From: JAQUTK01 sp963677415
GTDB taxonomy: Bacteria > Bacteroidota > Bacteroidia > Bacteroidales > JAQUTK01
Reading direction: 5' to 3'
DNA: 64,000 nt
Assembly: GCA_963677415.2 (NCBI GenBank)
Contig: CAXXFJ010000038.1
Span: 1 to 64,000 of the forward strand
The translations under genes were made by a program, and so were the position numbers. Shown one piece after another: positions 1 to 8,932 of this stretch (positions are counted from its first letter, which is position 1; each line of letters opens with the position of its first letter). The notes beneath the pieces are model-generated. The model was not told the origin of the DNA. It did not search any database and saw only the letters and a program-made list of their open reading frames with translations.

Positions 1-737
1 TGTTTCTCGCATCAATACATTCAACAACGCTTTCGTGATCCACGTTACAGAAAAGTGCAACTTTCTTGCGCATTTCAACCGGGATGTGGCGTTCTGTACG
101 TAGTACCAATACATCCGGCTGAATACCCATTTCTTGCAATTGTTTGACAGAGTGCTGAGTCGGTTTGGTCTTCAGCTCTTTTGCGGCAGAGAGGTAGGGT
201 ACATAGGTAAGGTGTATATTAATACAGTTCTTGCCGAGTTCCCAACGCATCTGTCGAACAGCTTCAATAAATGGAAGAGACTCTATATCACCTACTGTAC
301 CACCAATTTCAGTGATGACGAAGTCGTATTTGTATTTGTTGCCGAGAAATTTGATATTACGTTTGATCTCGTCAGTAATGTGAGGAATTACCTGAACGGT
401 TTTTTCCCAGATAATCACCACGACGTTCTTTCTCGATAACGCTTTTATAGATACGTCCGGTAGTGGTATTGTTGGCACGAGTGGTCTGAATGTTCAGGAA
501 ACGTTCGTAGTGTCCTAAATCCAGATCGGCTTCGTGGCCATCCACTGTTACATAACACTCTCCGTGTTCGTAAGGGTTTAGCGTACCAGGGTCAACATTG
601 ATATATGGATCAAACTTTTGAATGGTTACAGAGTATCCTCTAGCTTGCAAAAGCTTTCCAACGGAGGCGGAAATGATTCCTTTACCCAATGAGGATGCAA
701 CGCCTCCTGTTACGAAAATATACTTTGTCTCAGTCAC
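1..737 (-). pseudogene. pyrG: CTP synthase, N-terminal part, frameshifted and cut by window edge
   Basis: CTP synthase makes CTP from UTP, ATP and glutamine in the cytoplasm. The visible part is the N-terminal synthetase domain. It starts MTETKYIFVTGGVASSLGKG (the P-loop of the family), followed by the conserved segment FDPYINVDPGTLNPYEHGE. After residue 110 (YLGK) the frame breaks: a run of six T on the plus strand at 400-405 should be five. Removing one base restores TVQVIPHITDEIKRNIKFLG and a reading frame that stays open to base 1, including EIGGTVGDIESLPF. The C-terminal glutaminase domain lies outside the window. The frame past the lesion is perfectly conserved, so this is either a very recent mutation or a sequencing error; CTP synthase is normally essential, which favours error. 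Confidence 0.93.
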
Positions 738-885
738 GATTCTATTGAATTTCGATTAAACATAACTATTTTAAGGCACAAAAATACGAATTAATTATGA
801 ATGCTTCCCATGATTCAAGATTTAAAAAGCATATTGTATCTCTATTTTATTCAAAAGGATTATATTTGCAGAAATTTATTTTAGG

Positions 886-2445
886 ATGAAACGGATATTA
901 CAGACACTCTTTGCTTTGTTTCTGATAGGGGCTACGGGTACTTATGCTCAGGATACGTTGAATTATAATAAAGAATTGCCTCTCCCTTCCATTGATTCTA
1001 CTGCTGTTGATTCTCTGCTATTGCTACAGCAGGAATATGAATCAGCCAAAAAATCCAACGCCTTAAAACCGTTACTGAATACGATGACCAGCGAAGTATG
1101 GAAAGAACTTAAGATTGCGAAAGAAGACTCTATTAAGATGAGTGTAGAAAAGCGTCGTCATGATTCCATAAATAATCCGAGAATGCCTTATTACGTAGCA
1201 ATGGATAGACGATCGGACTCTTTGGTAGCCATAGCCCGTACTATCTTTGAACAATCTGCAAGCTCTTTTTCTGATGATTCTTCCTATTTTAATCCGGACA
1301 CACTCATTCTCAACGAACTTTTTTATCCGATTGTTGTAAGAAAAGATTTTGTCTATGATGGAAAGAGATTGGTAGATTATCGTGATTCTTTTAAGGTAAA
1401 AGTGCCGACCTATTCGCTTCCGATGCCTGCCAGTTCATTAGCATATACGTATAAGGACTCTTTGGCTCATTCAGCATTGCGCTATTTGATTTTAAATCAT
1501 CCTGAGTTGATTAGCTATACAGAAGAGATGCTCTCTAAAGGTGCAATCAAGACGGAAGTCCTTCAGACAAAGACCACTTTGGCAGATCTTAGTAATATTG
1601 GTCCGACAGTGGTGACAGCAGACAAAGTGTCTTTAAAGATGAAAAAGCCAAGTTTTTGGGATACTAAGGGGAAGTTGAATATAGGCTTTGCTCAGGCTTA
1701 TATGAGTGATAATTGGGGAGGTGATAATAATTTAACTATCAATCCAGATTTGAGACTGGATGCAAATTATGATGATCTCAAGAATATTGATTGGAGAAAT
1801 TATATAACTTATCAATTGGGATATACATCTTTACCTCATAGTGTTAATGGACGGTCCTATCAGATTGGTCCTGATGAGATGTATCTAAAATCTCAATTTG
1901 GGCTGAAAGCTATAACTCATTGGAGTTACACAGTCACGACGGATTTGAGGACACAGTGTTTTCAAAACTATTCAGGGACAAAGATTATAAAAGCCTTTCT
2001 TTCTCCGGGAACCTTTAATTTAAGTGTCGGTATGAGATATAATTATAAGAACAAACCTGGCACTTTCGACATTACTTTAAATATTGACCCATTGGTTTAT
2101 ATTAATAAGTTTGTTATGGATACTGCAAAGGTTGACCAGACGAGACATGGTATTAGGGCTGATCGTAAGAGCAAGGAGACTGTTAATGGTTTGAAAGTTA
2201 CTTCGACTGTAAAATGGACGATAGTCAAAAATATTTCTTACAGAGGAGATTTCACCTATTCGTCTCCGTATGATGAAACCTTTATACAGTTATATAATAC
2301 TTTTAACTTTCAAGTTGCAAGAAATTTCTCTCCCCAAATCAAGATCAATCTTCGTTATGATGATAGTCGTACGAGGAAGCCGGGTGAAACATCCTACCTC
2401 CAATATCAGGAGCTGCTCTCTTTTGGATTTAATTTCTTTTGGTAA
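886..2445 (+). CDS. DUF3078-family outer-membrane protein
   Basis: A 519-residue exported protein. Residues 1-21 form a signal peptide ending TYAQ. A long serine/aspartate-rich region follows. From about residue 255 the sequence alternates aromatic and polar residues, as in beta-barrel strands, and includes the DUF3078 signature around NIGFAQAYMSDNWGGDNN. It ends in aromatic FNFFW, typical of outer-membrane barrels recognised by BAM. DUF3078 proteins occur throughout Bacteroidetes and have no established biochemical role. The gene is divergent from pyrG. A -7 element TATATTTG sits at 861-868, about 18 bases before the start codon, without a well-placed -33 partner. Function beyond an outer-membrane location is unknown. 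Confidence 0.8.
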   Translation: MKRILQTLFALFLIGATGTYAQDTLNYNKELPLPSIDSTAVDSLLLLQQEYESAKKSNALKPLLNTMTSEVWKELKIAKEDSIKMSVEKRRHDSINNPRMPYYVAMDRRSDSLVAIARTIFEQSASSFSDDSSYFNPDTLILNELFYPIVVRKDFVYDGKRLVDYRDSFKVKVPTYSLPMPASSLAYTYKDSLAHSALRYLILNHPELISYTEEMLSKGAIKTEVLQTKTTLADLSNIGPTVVTADKVSLKMKKPSFWDTKGKLNIGFAQAYMSDNWGGDNNLTINPDLRLDANYDDLKNIDWRNYITYQLGYTSLPHSVNGRSYQIGPDEMYLKSQFGLKAITHWSYTVTTDLRTQCFQNYSGTKIIKAFLSPGTFNLSVGMRYNYKNKPGTFDITLNIDPLVYINKFVMDTAKVDQTRHGIRADRKSKETVNGLKVTSTVKWTIVKNISYRGDFTYSSPYDETFIQLYNTFNFQVARNFSPQIKINLRYDDSRTRKPGETSYLQYQELLSFGFNFFW

Positions 2446-2508
2446 AGTAAATGATCTCTGGCTCTCTCTAGCAAAAGCATTCGGGTGTAAAAATTAGCAG
2501 GTATATCT

Positions 2509-2539
2509 TTTGCTTTCAAAGAAAGAAACGCTACCTTTG
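2509..2539 (+). promoter_or_regulatory. Bacteroides-type promoter of tRNA-Arg
   Basis: TTTG at 2509-2512 and TACCTTTG at 2532-2539 are separated by 19 bases, matching the Bacteroides -33/-7 consensus (TTTG, TAnnTTTG, 19-21 bp). It lies just upstream of the tRNA at 2562. Confidence 0.8.
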
Positions 2540-2561
2540 TGTCCGCAAAACAGTTTGTAAT

Positions 2562-2633
2562 GCACCTATAGTTCAATGGATAGAATATCGGATTCCGGTT
2601 CCGACGATTGGGGTTCGAGTCCCCATAGGTGTA
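2562..2633 (+). tRNA. tRNA-Arg (anticodon CCG)
   Basis: A 72-nt cloverleaf. The acceptor stem GCACCTA pairs with TAGGTGT (one G-T pair), the anticodon stem TCGGA/TCCGA encloses loop TTCCGGT with anticodon CCG at 2595-2597, and the T-arm is TGGGG-TTCGAGT-CCCCA. CCA is not encoded. It reads the arginine codon CGG. Confidence 0.95.
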
Positions 2634-3098
2634 CAACTCATTGCAAGTTTCTGAATGATCAAGCTTATACTCCTTCCTTCCCGGCAACATACAATCAGAA
2701 TCACTGTCATCAACTTCCTACAAACCTGTGTGCTCGAATCCTTCCATGCAGAAGCCCCAAGCGTTTGACAATTGTTGACTTAGCGTAGGACAACTGTAGA
2801 ACTTGCGTAGGACAACTGTCAAGCGCTACACGCATGCTCATGCGTGGATCCATGTACAAGGACGCGTGAATCATTTCGTCCTCATGTTCAGATTTGTACT
2901 GTATGTTCTTCCAGTTTGAACCGTATGTTGTTCCGGTTGCTTCTAATAGTTTTTTAAAGTCTTCAGTCCCTTTTGTTCAAGACAGTCTTATTAGAGATAA
3001 TATTCAGATCATTATCCTGTAGGATAGACGAAATCGGACTAATAATCAGTCAGATATAGATTTTTCATCTTCCTTTCTCAGTTAGTCTTTTATGCCTT
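2634..3098. repeat. Intergenic region with 22-bp phased degenerate repeats
   Basis: No supported gene lies in these 465 bases between the tRNA and the convergent acyl-CoA ligase. The 15-mer GCGTAGGACAACTGT occurs at 2783-2797 and again at 2805-2819, a period of 22. GTATGTT recurs at 2901 and 2923, again 22 apart and each followed by a similar TTCC-GTT stretch. An imperfect inverted repeat (14 of 16) joins 2760-2775 and 2812-2827, and a perfect 8-bp inverted repeat with a 2-nt loop lies at 2829-2846. GCGTGAATCATTTCGTCC at 2864-2881 matches 60703-60720 in 16 of 18 positions. Function is unknown. Confidence 0.6.
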
Positions 3099-4997
3099 TC
3101 ACAAAGCATTCCTGTTTTCATTGTTCATAATGTTCTTACCTTCTGCTGTGTACATGAAATCAATGCGTGATTTATACGCCTTCTCAATCTTTCCACGTAC
3201 CATTTTCATCGTGCTGTTGATCATGAGATTTTGTTCGGAAAACGGTTCAGCTAAGACTGCAAACGTGGCAGGAAGCCAGCGATCGGGGAATAAGGTGCTG
3301 AGAGTACCTCCTGTTTTATACTTGGCAATTTCTTCCTGCAAAATGCGTAAAGAGGCTTTCTTCCCTTCTTCACTCTCAGGTTGAAGTTTTAAGTGTTTCA
3401 ACTTAAGTCTCAATTGCTCTTTATTGGGAACTATCAATGCCGTGGTATATGGATTCTGGTTGTTGTAAAGCATTACCTGGTCGATAAAGGGGGACTGGCC
3501 TACCAATGCTTCTTCGATGCCTTCCGGACTATATTTCTCTCCGTCGCTGCCGATAAGCAAACTCTTGAACCGTCCCAATACATACAGTAATCCATCTTTG
3601 CCGAGATATCCCAGGTCACCTGTATACAGCCATCCATTGCGAACAGTCTCTGCTGAGGCTTCCGGGTTTTTCCAATATCCGGCCATCACATTCTCACCAC
3701 GAATGACAATCTCTCCTTTTTCTCCGATGGGAAGTTCTTTCCCTTCGATGTTAAGAATCTTCAGATCCATTGGTTTGACCAGTACTCCGCTAGAGCCAAA
3801 CCGGTGTTTGAATGGACCGTTGGAAGATATAATAGGAGTCGCTTCGCTTAGACCGTATCCCTGATACATTGGGATTCCGATAGCATAGTAGAATTCCTGA
3901 AGATCTTTACCCAACAATGCGCCACCACCTACGAAGAATCGGAGTTCGCATCCAAAGTTCTCCCTGATTTTAGAGAAGAGTATTGCATCAAAAAGTGAAA
4001 TCAGAGGCTTAAGCATTATTCTCCAGCCGGCACCTTTATTAAGCCCGTCCCCGTTGTAAAGGTAGGAGGTCTGTAGTGCTAGTTTGAATAAGTAAGAAGT
4101 TACTTTTCCTTTTGTGCGGATTCCTTGTTCGATGTTCTTTCGGAAACTCTTTGCCAATGCAGGAACGCTTAGAATAAGATTGGGCTTTACTTCTTTGATA
4201 TTTACCGGAATGTTTTTTAACGCTTCGATTGAAGTGCGTCCGTTTTGCACGGTAGCTACGGAGCCACCTACTGCCATAAAGATATAAAAACCGACCACAT
4301 GAGCAAAACAGTGGTCGAGTGGCAGTATAATTAAGGTGCGCCAGTTTTCATCCAGATCCATTAAAGTAAGAGCTTGCTCCACATTGGCTGTATAGTTGCG
4401 ATGGGTGAGGATGACTCCTTTGGGGTCGGCAGTAGTACCGGAAGTATATGTAATGGTGGCATAGTCATCATTTTTGAGCGAATGAGCCACACTTAGAAAT
4501 TCCTCTTCAGAGTGGCTCTCAAAGTACTTTTTGCCTTCTTCTCTAATGGACTTAATGCTGATCTCTTTCTCTTGATAGTTTTGTATTTCATCCAGCACGA
4601 TAATTTTTCGGACCAAAGGCAGTTGGTCTGCAATCGTCCGGATTTTCTTTAATTGGGTTGCGGATAAAAGTATGTATTTTACTTCAGCATGAGTTAGTCT
4701 GAATAGCAAATCGTTGCTTTCTTCCAGTTTGACGGAAAGCGGCACATTGACAGCTCCAGCATAAAATAGTGCCAGCTCGCTCATGATCCATAAATTGCAT
4801 CCTTCAGAAAGGAGCGCAATTTTGTCTCCTTTTTCTACTCCTAATGCACGGAGCCCTGCACCCAGAAGATAAACATCCTCTTTCACTTCTTTGTATGTAG
4901 TGGGTTCGAAACACACGGTTTTCTTTTCCAGAAGAAAGGTATTGTTGGAATATTGGCAGACGGATTGTTCAAATAAATCAATTATTGTCTTTTGCAT
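3099..4997 (-). CDS. Long-chain acyl-CoA synthetase (AMP-forming)
   Basis: A 632-residue ANL-superfamily ligase that adenylates a fatty acid and transfers the acyl group to CoA. The AMP-binding P-loop YTSGTTADPKG lies near residue 190. The adenylate motif YQGYGLSEATP is in the middle third, followed by GWLYTGDLGYL, where the aspartate binds ribose. The C-terminal domain carries a lysine in MKMVRGKIEK that fits the adenylation lysine. The start at MQKTIIDLFE is preferred; an in-frame ATG 10 codons upstream (5027) would add a poorly matching MRFIFKLENQ. Exact chain-length specificity cannot be read from sequence. The gene stands alone, convergent with tRNA-Arg and divergent from rplY. Confidence 0.9.
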   Translation of the reverse strand: MQKTIIDLFEQSVCQYSNNTFLLEKKTVCFEPTTYKEVKEDVYLLGAGLRALGVEKGDKIALLSEGCNLWIMSELALFYAGAVNVPLSVKLEESNDLLFRLTHAEVKYILLSATQLKKIRTIADQLPLVRKIIVLDEIQNYQEKEISIKSIREEGKKYFESHSEEEFLSVAHSLKNDDYATITYTSGTTADPKGVILTHRNYTANVEQALTLMDLDENWRTLIILPLDHCFAHVVGFYIFMAVGGSVATVQNGRTSIEALKNIPVNIKEVKPNLILSVPALAKSFRKNIEQGIRTKGKVTSYLFKLALQTSYLYNGDGLNKGAGWRIMLKPLISLFDAILFSKIRENFGCELRFFVGGGALLGKDLQEFYYAIGIPMYQGYGLSEATPIISSNGPFKHRFGSSGVLVKPMDLKILNIEGKELPIGEKGEIVIRGENVMAGYWKNPEASAETVRNGWLYTGDLGYLGKDGLLYVLGRFKSLLIGSDGEKYSPEGIEEALVGQSPFIDQVMLYNNQNPYTTALIVPNKEQLRLKLKHLKLQPESEEGKKASLRILQEEIAKYKTGGTLSTLFPDRWLPATFAVLAEPFSEQNLMINSTMKMVRGKIEKAYKSRIDFMYTAEGKNIMNNENRNAL

Positions 4998-5113
4998 CTG
5001 ATTCTCTAATTTGAAAATAAAACGCAAAGATATACAATCTTGCCTTTTCCCCCTAATAATCAGGGATTATCAAACAATGTGTTTCGGTGAATAGTGAAAA
5101 AGAGAAGAATGCA

Positions 5114-5144
5114 TTTGATATTTAAAAGGAAATATATACCTTTG
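5114..5144 (+). promoter_or_regulatory. Bacteroides-type promoter of rplY
   Basis: TTTG at 5114-5117, a 19-base spacer, then TACCTTTG at 5137-5144. The predicted transcript start near 5151 leaves a leader of about 80 nt before the rplY start at 5233. Confidence 0.85.
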
Positions 5145-5232
5145 TAGCCGCTTTTCGAATTCACTTTCGTGTGATGGGAAATAAAGGAGAGCAAAGAATC
5201 CTGATTTTTGAGTAACACAAACAATTAAACAA

Positions 5233-5805
5233 ATGAAAACAATTGAAATTACTGGAACGCTGAGAGAAGAGTTTGGAAAAACAACATCAAAAGCTTTGCG
5301 TAAAGCAGGTAGCGTGCCTTGTGTCATCTATGGTGGTGCAGAAAACGTTCACTTTTATGTATCTAATGAAGGTCTTCGTCACTTGGTTTATACTCCTGAA
5401 GTCTTCTTAGTAAATCTTACTCTAGGGACCAAGAAATATACAGCTATCTTGAAGGATCTTCAGTTCCATCCAGTTAGTGATGCTTTATTGCATGTTGACT
5501 TTATGGAAGTGTTTGCCAATAAACCTATTATTATGAAGGTTCCGATTGTTCTTGAAGGTCTTGCAAAAGGTGTTCAGGCAGGTGGAAAACTGACTCTTGA
5601 GATGAGAAATATTGCAGTTAAAGGTTTTTACGAAGATGTGCCTGAAAAACTGTTTGTGAAAGTTGAAGAGTTAGGTCTTGGTAAGACTATTCAGGTTGCA
5701 GAGTTGTCATTTGACAAGCTTGAAATCGTTAGTCCGAAAGATAACGTAGTATGTTCTGTTAAATTGACAAGAGCTGCGAGAGGTGCTGCTGCAGAAGGTA
5801 AATAA
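5233..5805 (+). CDS. rplY: 50S ribosomal protein L25 / general stress protein Ctc
   Basis: A 190-residue long-form L25 (TL5/Ctc type) that binds 5S rRNA in the large subunit. The N-terminal half (MKTIEITGTLREEFGKTTSK...) is the five-stranded 5S-binding barrel, with the family motif VPCVIYGG near residue 30. The C-terminal half carries the second TL5-type beta domain. The short E. coli form has only the first domain. It is the first gene of a run with pth (17 nt later) and the S4-domain gene, a common order in Bacteroidetes. It has a strong promoter at 5114-5144. Nothing unusual is seen. Confidence 0.95.
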   Translation: MKTIEITGTLREEFGKTTSKALRKAGSVPCVIYGGAENVHFYVSNEGLRHLVYTPEVFLVNLTLGTKKYTAILKDLQFHPVSDALLHVDFMEVFANKPIIMKVPIVLEGLAKGVQAGGKLTLEMRNIAVKGFYEDVPEKLFVKVEELGLGKTIQVAELSFDKLEIVSPKDNVVCSVKLTRAARGAAAEGK

Positions 5806-5822
5806 TACGATTTCACTGAAGA

Positions 5823-6386
5823 ATGAAGTATCTTATTGTCGGTTTGGGCAATATCGGCGATGAATATCGCGATACCCGCCACAACATAGGATTTAAAGTA
5901 TTGGATGCCTTCGCTAAGGCATCCAATATTGTTTTTAGCGACAAGCGTTACGGAGCTGTAACAGAATTGTCGATAAAAGGACGTACGTTAGTGCTTTTAA
6001 AACCGTCAACCTATATGAATCTGAGTGGCAATGCGGTGCGCTATTGGTTACAGCAGGAGAAGATCTCCGTTGAAAATATGTTGGTGATTGTGGATGATCT
6101 GGCCTTGAAGTTGGGAAGTTTACGGTTGAAGTCCAAAGGTAGTGATGCCGGACATAATGGATTAAAGCATATTGCTCAAATACTGGGAACTCAAGAATAC
6201 AATCGATTGCGCTTTGGCATTGGCAATGATTTTCCGAAAGGTGGGCAGGTTGATTATGTGCTTAGTTCCTTTAAAAAGGAGGAAGAGACTGTATTGATTC
6301 CCCGTTTTGAATTGGCTGGTGATATGATACGCTCTTTTGTGCTGGCAGGAGTGGAGATCACGATGAATCAATATAATAAAAAATAA
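5823..6386 (+). CDS. pth: Peptidyl-tRNA hydrolase
   Basis: A 187-residue enzyme that recycles peptidyl-tRNAs released from stalled ribosomes by hydrolysing the ester bond. The catalytic set is visible: Asn10 in VGLGN, His20 in RHNIGF and the Asp pair at 91-92 in VIVDDLAL, corresponding to Asn10/His20/Asp93 of E. coli Pth. The motif GSDAGHNGLKHI is also intact. It starts 17 nt after rplY and ends 11 nt before the Hsp15-like gene, so the three are probably co-transcribed. Confidence 0.96.
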   Translation: MKYLIVGLGNIGDEYRDTRHNIGFKVLDAFAKASNIVFSDKRYGAVTELSIKGRTLVLLKPSTYMNLSGNAVRYWLQQEKISVENMLVIVDDLALKLGSLRLKSKGSDAGHNGLKHIAQILGTQEYNRLRFGIGNDFPKGGQVDYVLSSFKKEEETVLIPRFELAGDMIRSFVLAGVEITMNQYNKK

Positions 6387-6397
6387 CTGCTGGCCGA

Positions 6398-6826
6398 ATG
6401 GAAAAGAATGAAGTACGGATCGATAAATGGATGTGGGCGACCCGGATATTCAAGTCCCGCACCATTGCTGTTGAAGCGTGCAAAAGAGGACGTATTATGA
6501 TTAATAATATGCCTGCAAAAGCTTCACGTAATGTGAAACTGGGTGATGTGGTGCAGGTGCGCAAACCTCCGATTACTTATTCTTTTCAGGTAGTGGGATT
6601 GATCGACCGGAGAGTAGGAGCCAAGTTGGTACCAGACTATCTGAAAGATGTTACTCCCCAGGATCAGCTGCAAGTACTAGAGAATGCTCGACTTATAGGT
6701 TTTGTAGATCGTGCCCGAGGCACTGGACGACCAACAAAACGAGATAGGAGAGATCTGGAAAGCTTTTCGGGTGATGGCTCTGACGGAGACTTTGACTTTG
6801 ATTTTGACTTTGAAGGTGCAGAATAG
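6398..6826 (+). CDS. S4-domain RNA-binding protein, Hsp15 family
   Basis: A 142-residue protein with an N-terminal S4 RNA-binding fold (RIDKWMWATRIFKSRTIAVE, then CKRGRIMINN and LGDVVQV). This is the arrangement of Hsp15/HslR, which binds free 50S subunits carrying nascent chains. After about residue 108 comes a basic stretch (RGTGRPTKRDRRD), then an acidic, aromatic tail with alternating Asp and Phe (DFDFDFDFEGAE). The tail is unlike the basic C-terminus of E. coli Hsp15. It is third in the rplY-pth operon, in keeping with a ribosome rescue role. The family assignment rests on domain and size, not on a diagnostic catalytic residue. Confidence 0.85.
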   Translation: MEKNEVRIDKWMWATRIFKSRTIAVEACKRGRIMINNMPAKASRNVKLGDVVQVRKPPITYSFQVVGLIDRRVGAKLVPDYLKDVTPQDQLQVLENARLIGFVDRARGTGRPTKRDRRDLESFSGDGSDGDFDFDFDFEGAE

Positions 6827-6846
6827 TGAAGAAAGTCATTAAATAG

Positions 6847-6877
6847 TTTGCATAAATAGATTTTAGTCGTACCTTTG
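6847..6877 (+). promoter_or_regulatory. Bacteroides-type promoter of tRNA-Lys
   Basis: TTTG at 6847-6850 and TACCTTTG at 6870-6877 with a 19-base spacer. The tRNA begins 18 bases after the -7 element. Confidence 0.85.
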
Positions 6878-6895
6878 CAACCGCAAAAGAGAAAT

Positions 6896-6968
6896 GACTT
6901 TGTAGCTCAGTTGGTAGAGCAATTGACTCTTAATCAATGGGTCGAGGGTTCGAGTCCCTCCGAGGTCA
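6896..6968 (+). tRNA. tRNA-Lys (anticodon CTT)
   Basis: A 73-nt cloverleaf. The acceptor GACTTTG pairs with CGAGGTC (two G-T pairs), the D-arm is GCTC...GAGC, the anticodon stem ATTGA/TCAAT encloses loop CTCTTAA with anticodon CTT at 6929-6931, and the T-arm is GAGGG-TTCGAGT-CCCTC. The discriminator is A and CCA is not encoded. It decodes AAG. Confidence 0.96.
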
Positions 6969-6971
6969 CGG

Positions 6972-7005
6972 AAAAGACAGTTACATAAAGTGACTGTCTT
7001 TTTTT
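6972..7005 (+). terminator. Rho-independent terminator after tRNA-Lys
   Basis: AAAAGACAGT (6972-6981) pairs with ACTGTCTTTT (6993-7002), and the stem runs into seven T. It can end the tRNA transcript. Confidence 0.85.
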
Positions 7006-7011
7006 ATGGCA

Positions 7012-8181
7012 TTACTTATAGAGGAGATATTTCTTTCTTATCTCTTTATATCTGGAGAGGGCGGGCTGCCAGGAAGCGCGAATCTCTTCTTCACTTTTCC
7101 CTTCCAGAATTTGATGTCTCAATTCAGCTGTTCCTGCCAATTTGTCGAAAAAATCAGGACTACTAAAGAAGTCTTCTCCTTGCTCTGATAGTTTGTAAAA
7201 CCGAAGAAAATAGCTAAGATCAAGTCCTCCCGTAATCTTCTCTTCCCGTAAATCTATTCCATAACAGGTTTTCCCTTTTTGAAGGGGGTTCATGTCTCCT
7301 CCTTTTGTTGGCTTTGGAGTGAAATTGAATGAGCCATACCGCTTATCGGGATAACCGATAACTTGAAAAGGGAATCGGGTGCCTCGGCCAACACTTATTT
7401 GCGTAGCTTCGAAAAAACAGAGGGAAGGATATAGGCGGATAGCTTTCTGATTGGGCAGATTGGGTGATGGTTTAATAGACAGTTTATATGGATCTCCATG
7501 TTTCCAACCTGTAATAGGAATGACTGTCAGTGGACAAGTCTGCTTATTTAGCCACCCTTCTTCATTAATCATACATGCCAGTTCGCCCACCGTCAATCCG
7601 TGTAATAGCGGGATTTCATGCATCCCCACAAAAGAACGCATGGATTTGATCAATACCGGTCCATCAACAAAATCATTGGGATTTGGACGATCCAACACGA
7701 TTAGCGGAATGCGGTATTCAGCGCATGCCTCCATCACGTAATGCAAAGTACTGATATATGTGTAGAATCGAGTACCTACATCCTGAATGTCAAATACAAC
7801 AACTTGCACACCATTCAGTTGTTCCTCGGAAGGTTTTTTGTTTGCTCCATACAGAGAAGTGATACGTATGCCTGTCTCAGGATCCATACCGTCGGCGATA
7901 TATTCGCCAGCATCGGACTCGCCTCTGAATCCATGCTCAGGAGCGAAGATTACCTCAACGGGTATTCGAAGCTTCAGAAGCGTATCAACGAGATGCCTAT
8001 TTTGAAACCCGACTACAGAAGTCTGATTGACGACTAATGCAACTTTTTTCCCATTAATCATTGGGAGTAATATCTCCAGTCTGTCTGCTCCTGTGCGAAT
8101 TTGGTTTTCTGTCTGAGCAAATGTCTGAGAAGAGATAAAAAGAAGCAAGATTAAACGATAAAATGAGTTGCGATTTCTCAT
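7012..8181 (-). CDS. DUF1343 protein, NamZ-type exo-beta-N-acetylmuramidase
   Basis: A 389-residue secreted protein with a signal peptide ending TFAQ at about residue 23. The DUF1343 domain (GH171, NamZ family) covers nearly all the rest. Conserved blocks seen include VALVVNQTSVV, FAPEHGFRGESDAGE, VVFDIQDVGTRFYTYIST, PLIVLDRPNPN and EIPLLHGLTVGEL. NamZ enzymes release non-reducing MurNAc from peptidoglycan fragments, so the likely role is cell-wall recycling or scavenging in the periplasm. A -7 element lies on the minus strand at 8215-8222. The gene is divergent from the HD-domain gene. Confidence 0.9.
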   Translation of the reverse strand: MRNRNSFYRLILLLFISSQTFAQTENQIRTGADRLEILLPMINGKKVALVVNQTSVVGFQNRHLVDTLLKLRIPVEVIFAPEHGFRGESDAGEYIADGMDPETGIRITSLYGANKKPSEEQLNGVQVVVFDIQDVGTRFYTYISTLHYVMEACAEYRIPLIVLDRPNPNDFVDGPVLIKSMRSFVGMHEIPLLHGLTVGELACMINEEGWLNKQTCPLTVIPITGWKHGDPYKLSIKPSPNLPNQKAIRLYPSLCFFEATQISVGRGTRFPFQVIGYPDKRYGSFNFTPKPTKGGDMNPLQKGKTCYGIDLREEKITGGLDLSYFLRFYKLSEQGEDFFSSPDFFDKLAGTAELRHQILEGKSEEEIRASWQPALSRYKEIRKKYLLYK

Positions 8182-8305
8182 GGAGGATGTCCGTTTGCAT
8201 AAATATTACGAATACAAAGATAGGTTTTTATGTAAAAGCAAAGACTTAATCCTCCTTTTTTTGTATCATTGTCGGATTTATAAAAAAACGAATAATTTTG
8301 AAGGA

Positions 8306-8842
8306 ATGATTCCATTAGATTTGTTGAAGAAATATTATCCTGAAGGAAGCGAAGTATATCACATCATGTATAACCACGCTCTATCTGTTACTAAGAAAGC
8401 CCTGGAACTCGCAGCTAAACATCCGGAGTACAAAATGGATCTTTCTTTTATTGAAGAGGCGGCAATGTTGCATGATATTGGCTGTTTCCTTACAAATGCT
8501 CCTGAAATCCATTGTTTCGGTACAAATCCATATATTTGTCATGGCTATCTAGGTGCGGAGATCTTGCGTAATGAAGGTTTGCCACGTCATGCACTGGTTG
8601 CTGAAAGGCATACCGGTTCCGGGATTAGTTTTAATCACATCATTAAAAAAGGACTTCCTCTTCCAGCAAGAGATATGTGCCCCGTATCTTTGGAAGAAAA
8701 GCTGATCTGCTTTTCCGACAAATTCTTTTCAAAAACAAAGCTTGATAAAGAGAAGTCTATAAGTAAGGTGATAGATAGTATGCATAAACACGGAAGTGCT
8801 TCAGTCAAGCGGTTTGAAGATATGTGCTCTCTTTTTCTTTAA
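8306..8842 (+). CDS. HD-domain phosphohydrolase-like protein
   Basis: A 178-residue HD-superfamily protein. The metal-binding HD pair is in AAMLHDIGCFL, with an upstream His in MYNHALSV and a later His in VAERHTGSG, the order expected for a small HDIG-type hydrolase. The start MIPLDLLKKYYPEGSEVYHI is preferred over an ATG at 8168, because the extra residues look non-coding and overlap the divergent gene. A TAATTTTG element at 8293-8300 ends only five bases before this ATG, so if used as a -7 box the message would be almost leaderless. A 10-bp A/T-rich hairpin covers the stop codon (8829-8853). Substrate unknown. Confidence 0.8.
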   Translation: MIPLDLLKKYYPEGSEVYHIMYNHALSVTKKALELAAKHPEYKMDLSFIEEAAMLHDIGCFLTNAPEIHCFGTNPYICHGYLGAEILRNEGLPRHALVAERHTGSGISFNHIIKKGLPLPARDMCPVSLEEKLICFSDKFFSKTKLDKEKSISKVIDSMHKHGSASVKRFEDMCSLFL

Positions 8843-8932
8843 TAGAAAAAGAGCAATTAGCCTTGATTCGCGAAACGTATATGCTTTAAAATGTGTAGCT
8901 TTGTAGCTTCATTATAAGATTATAAACTACAG

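Noticed and set aside
400..405. Programmed ribosomal frameshifting in pyrG and the other broken genes
   Set aside because: There is no shared slippery heptamer or downstream structure, the lesions are many and scattered, and these families are not known to use frameshifting.
2576..2788. Short open frames overlapping tRNA-Arg
   Set aside because: They overlap the tRNA and the repeat region and encode nothing recognisable.
2783..2819. Possible CRISPR array
   Set aside because: The repeats are short, adjacent and degenerate, with no unique spacers and no cas genes.
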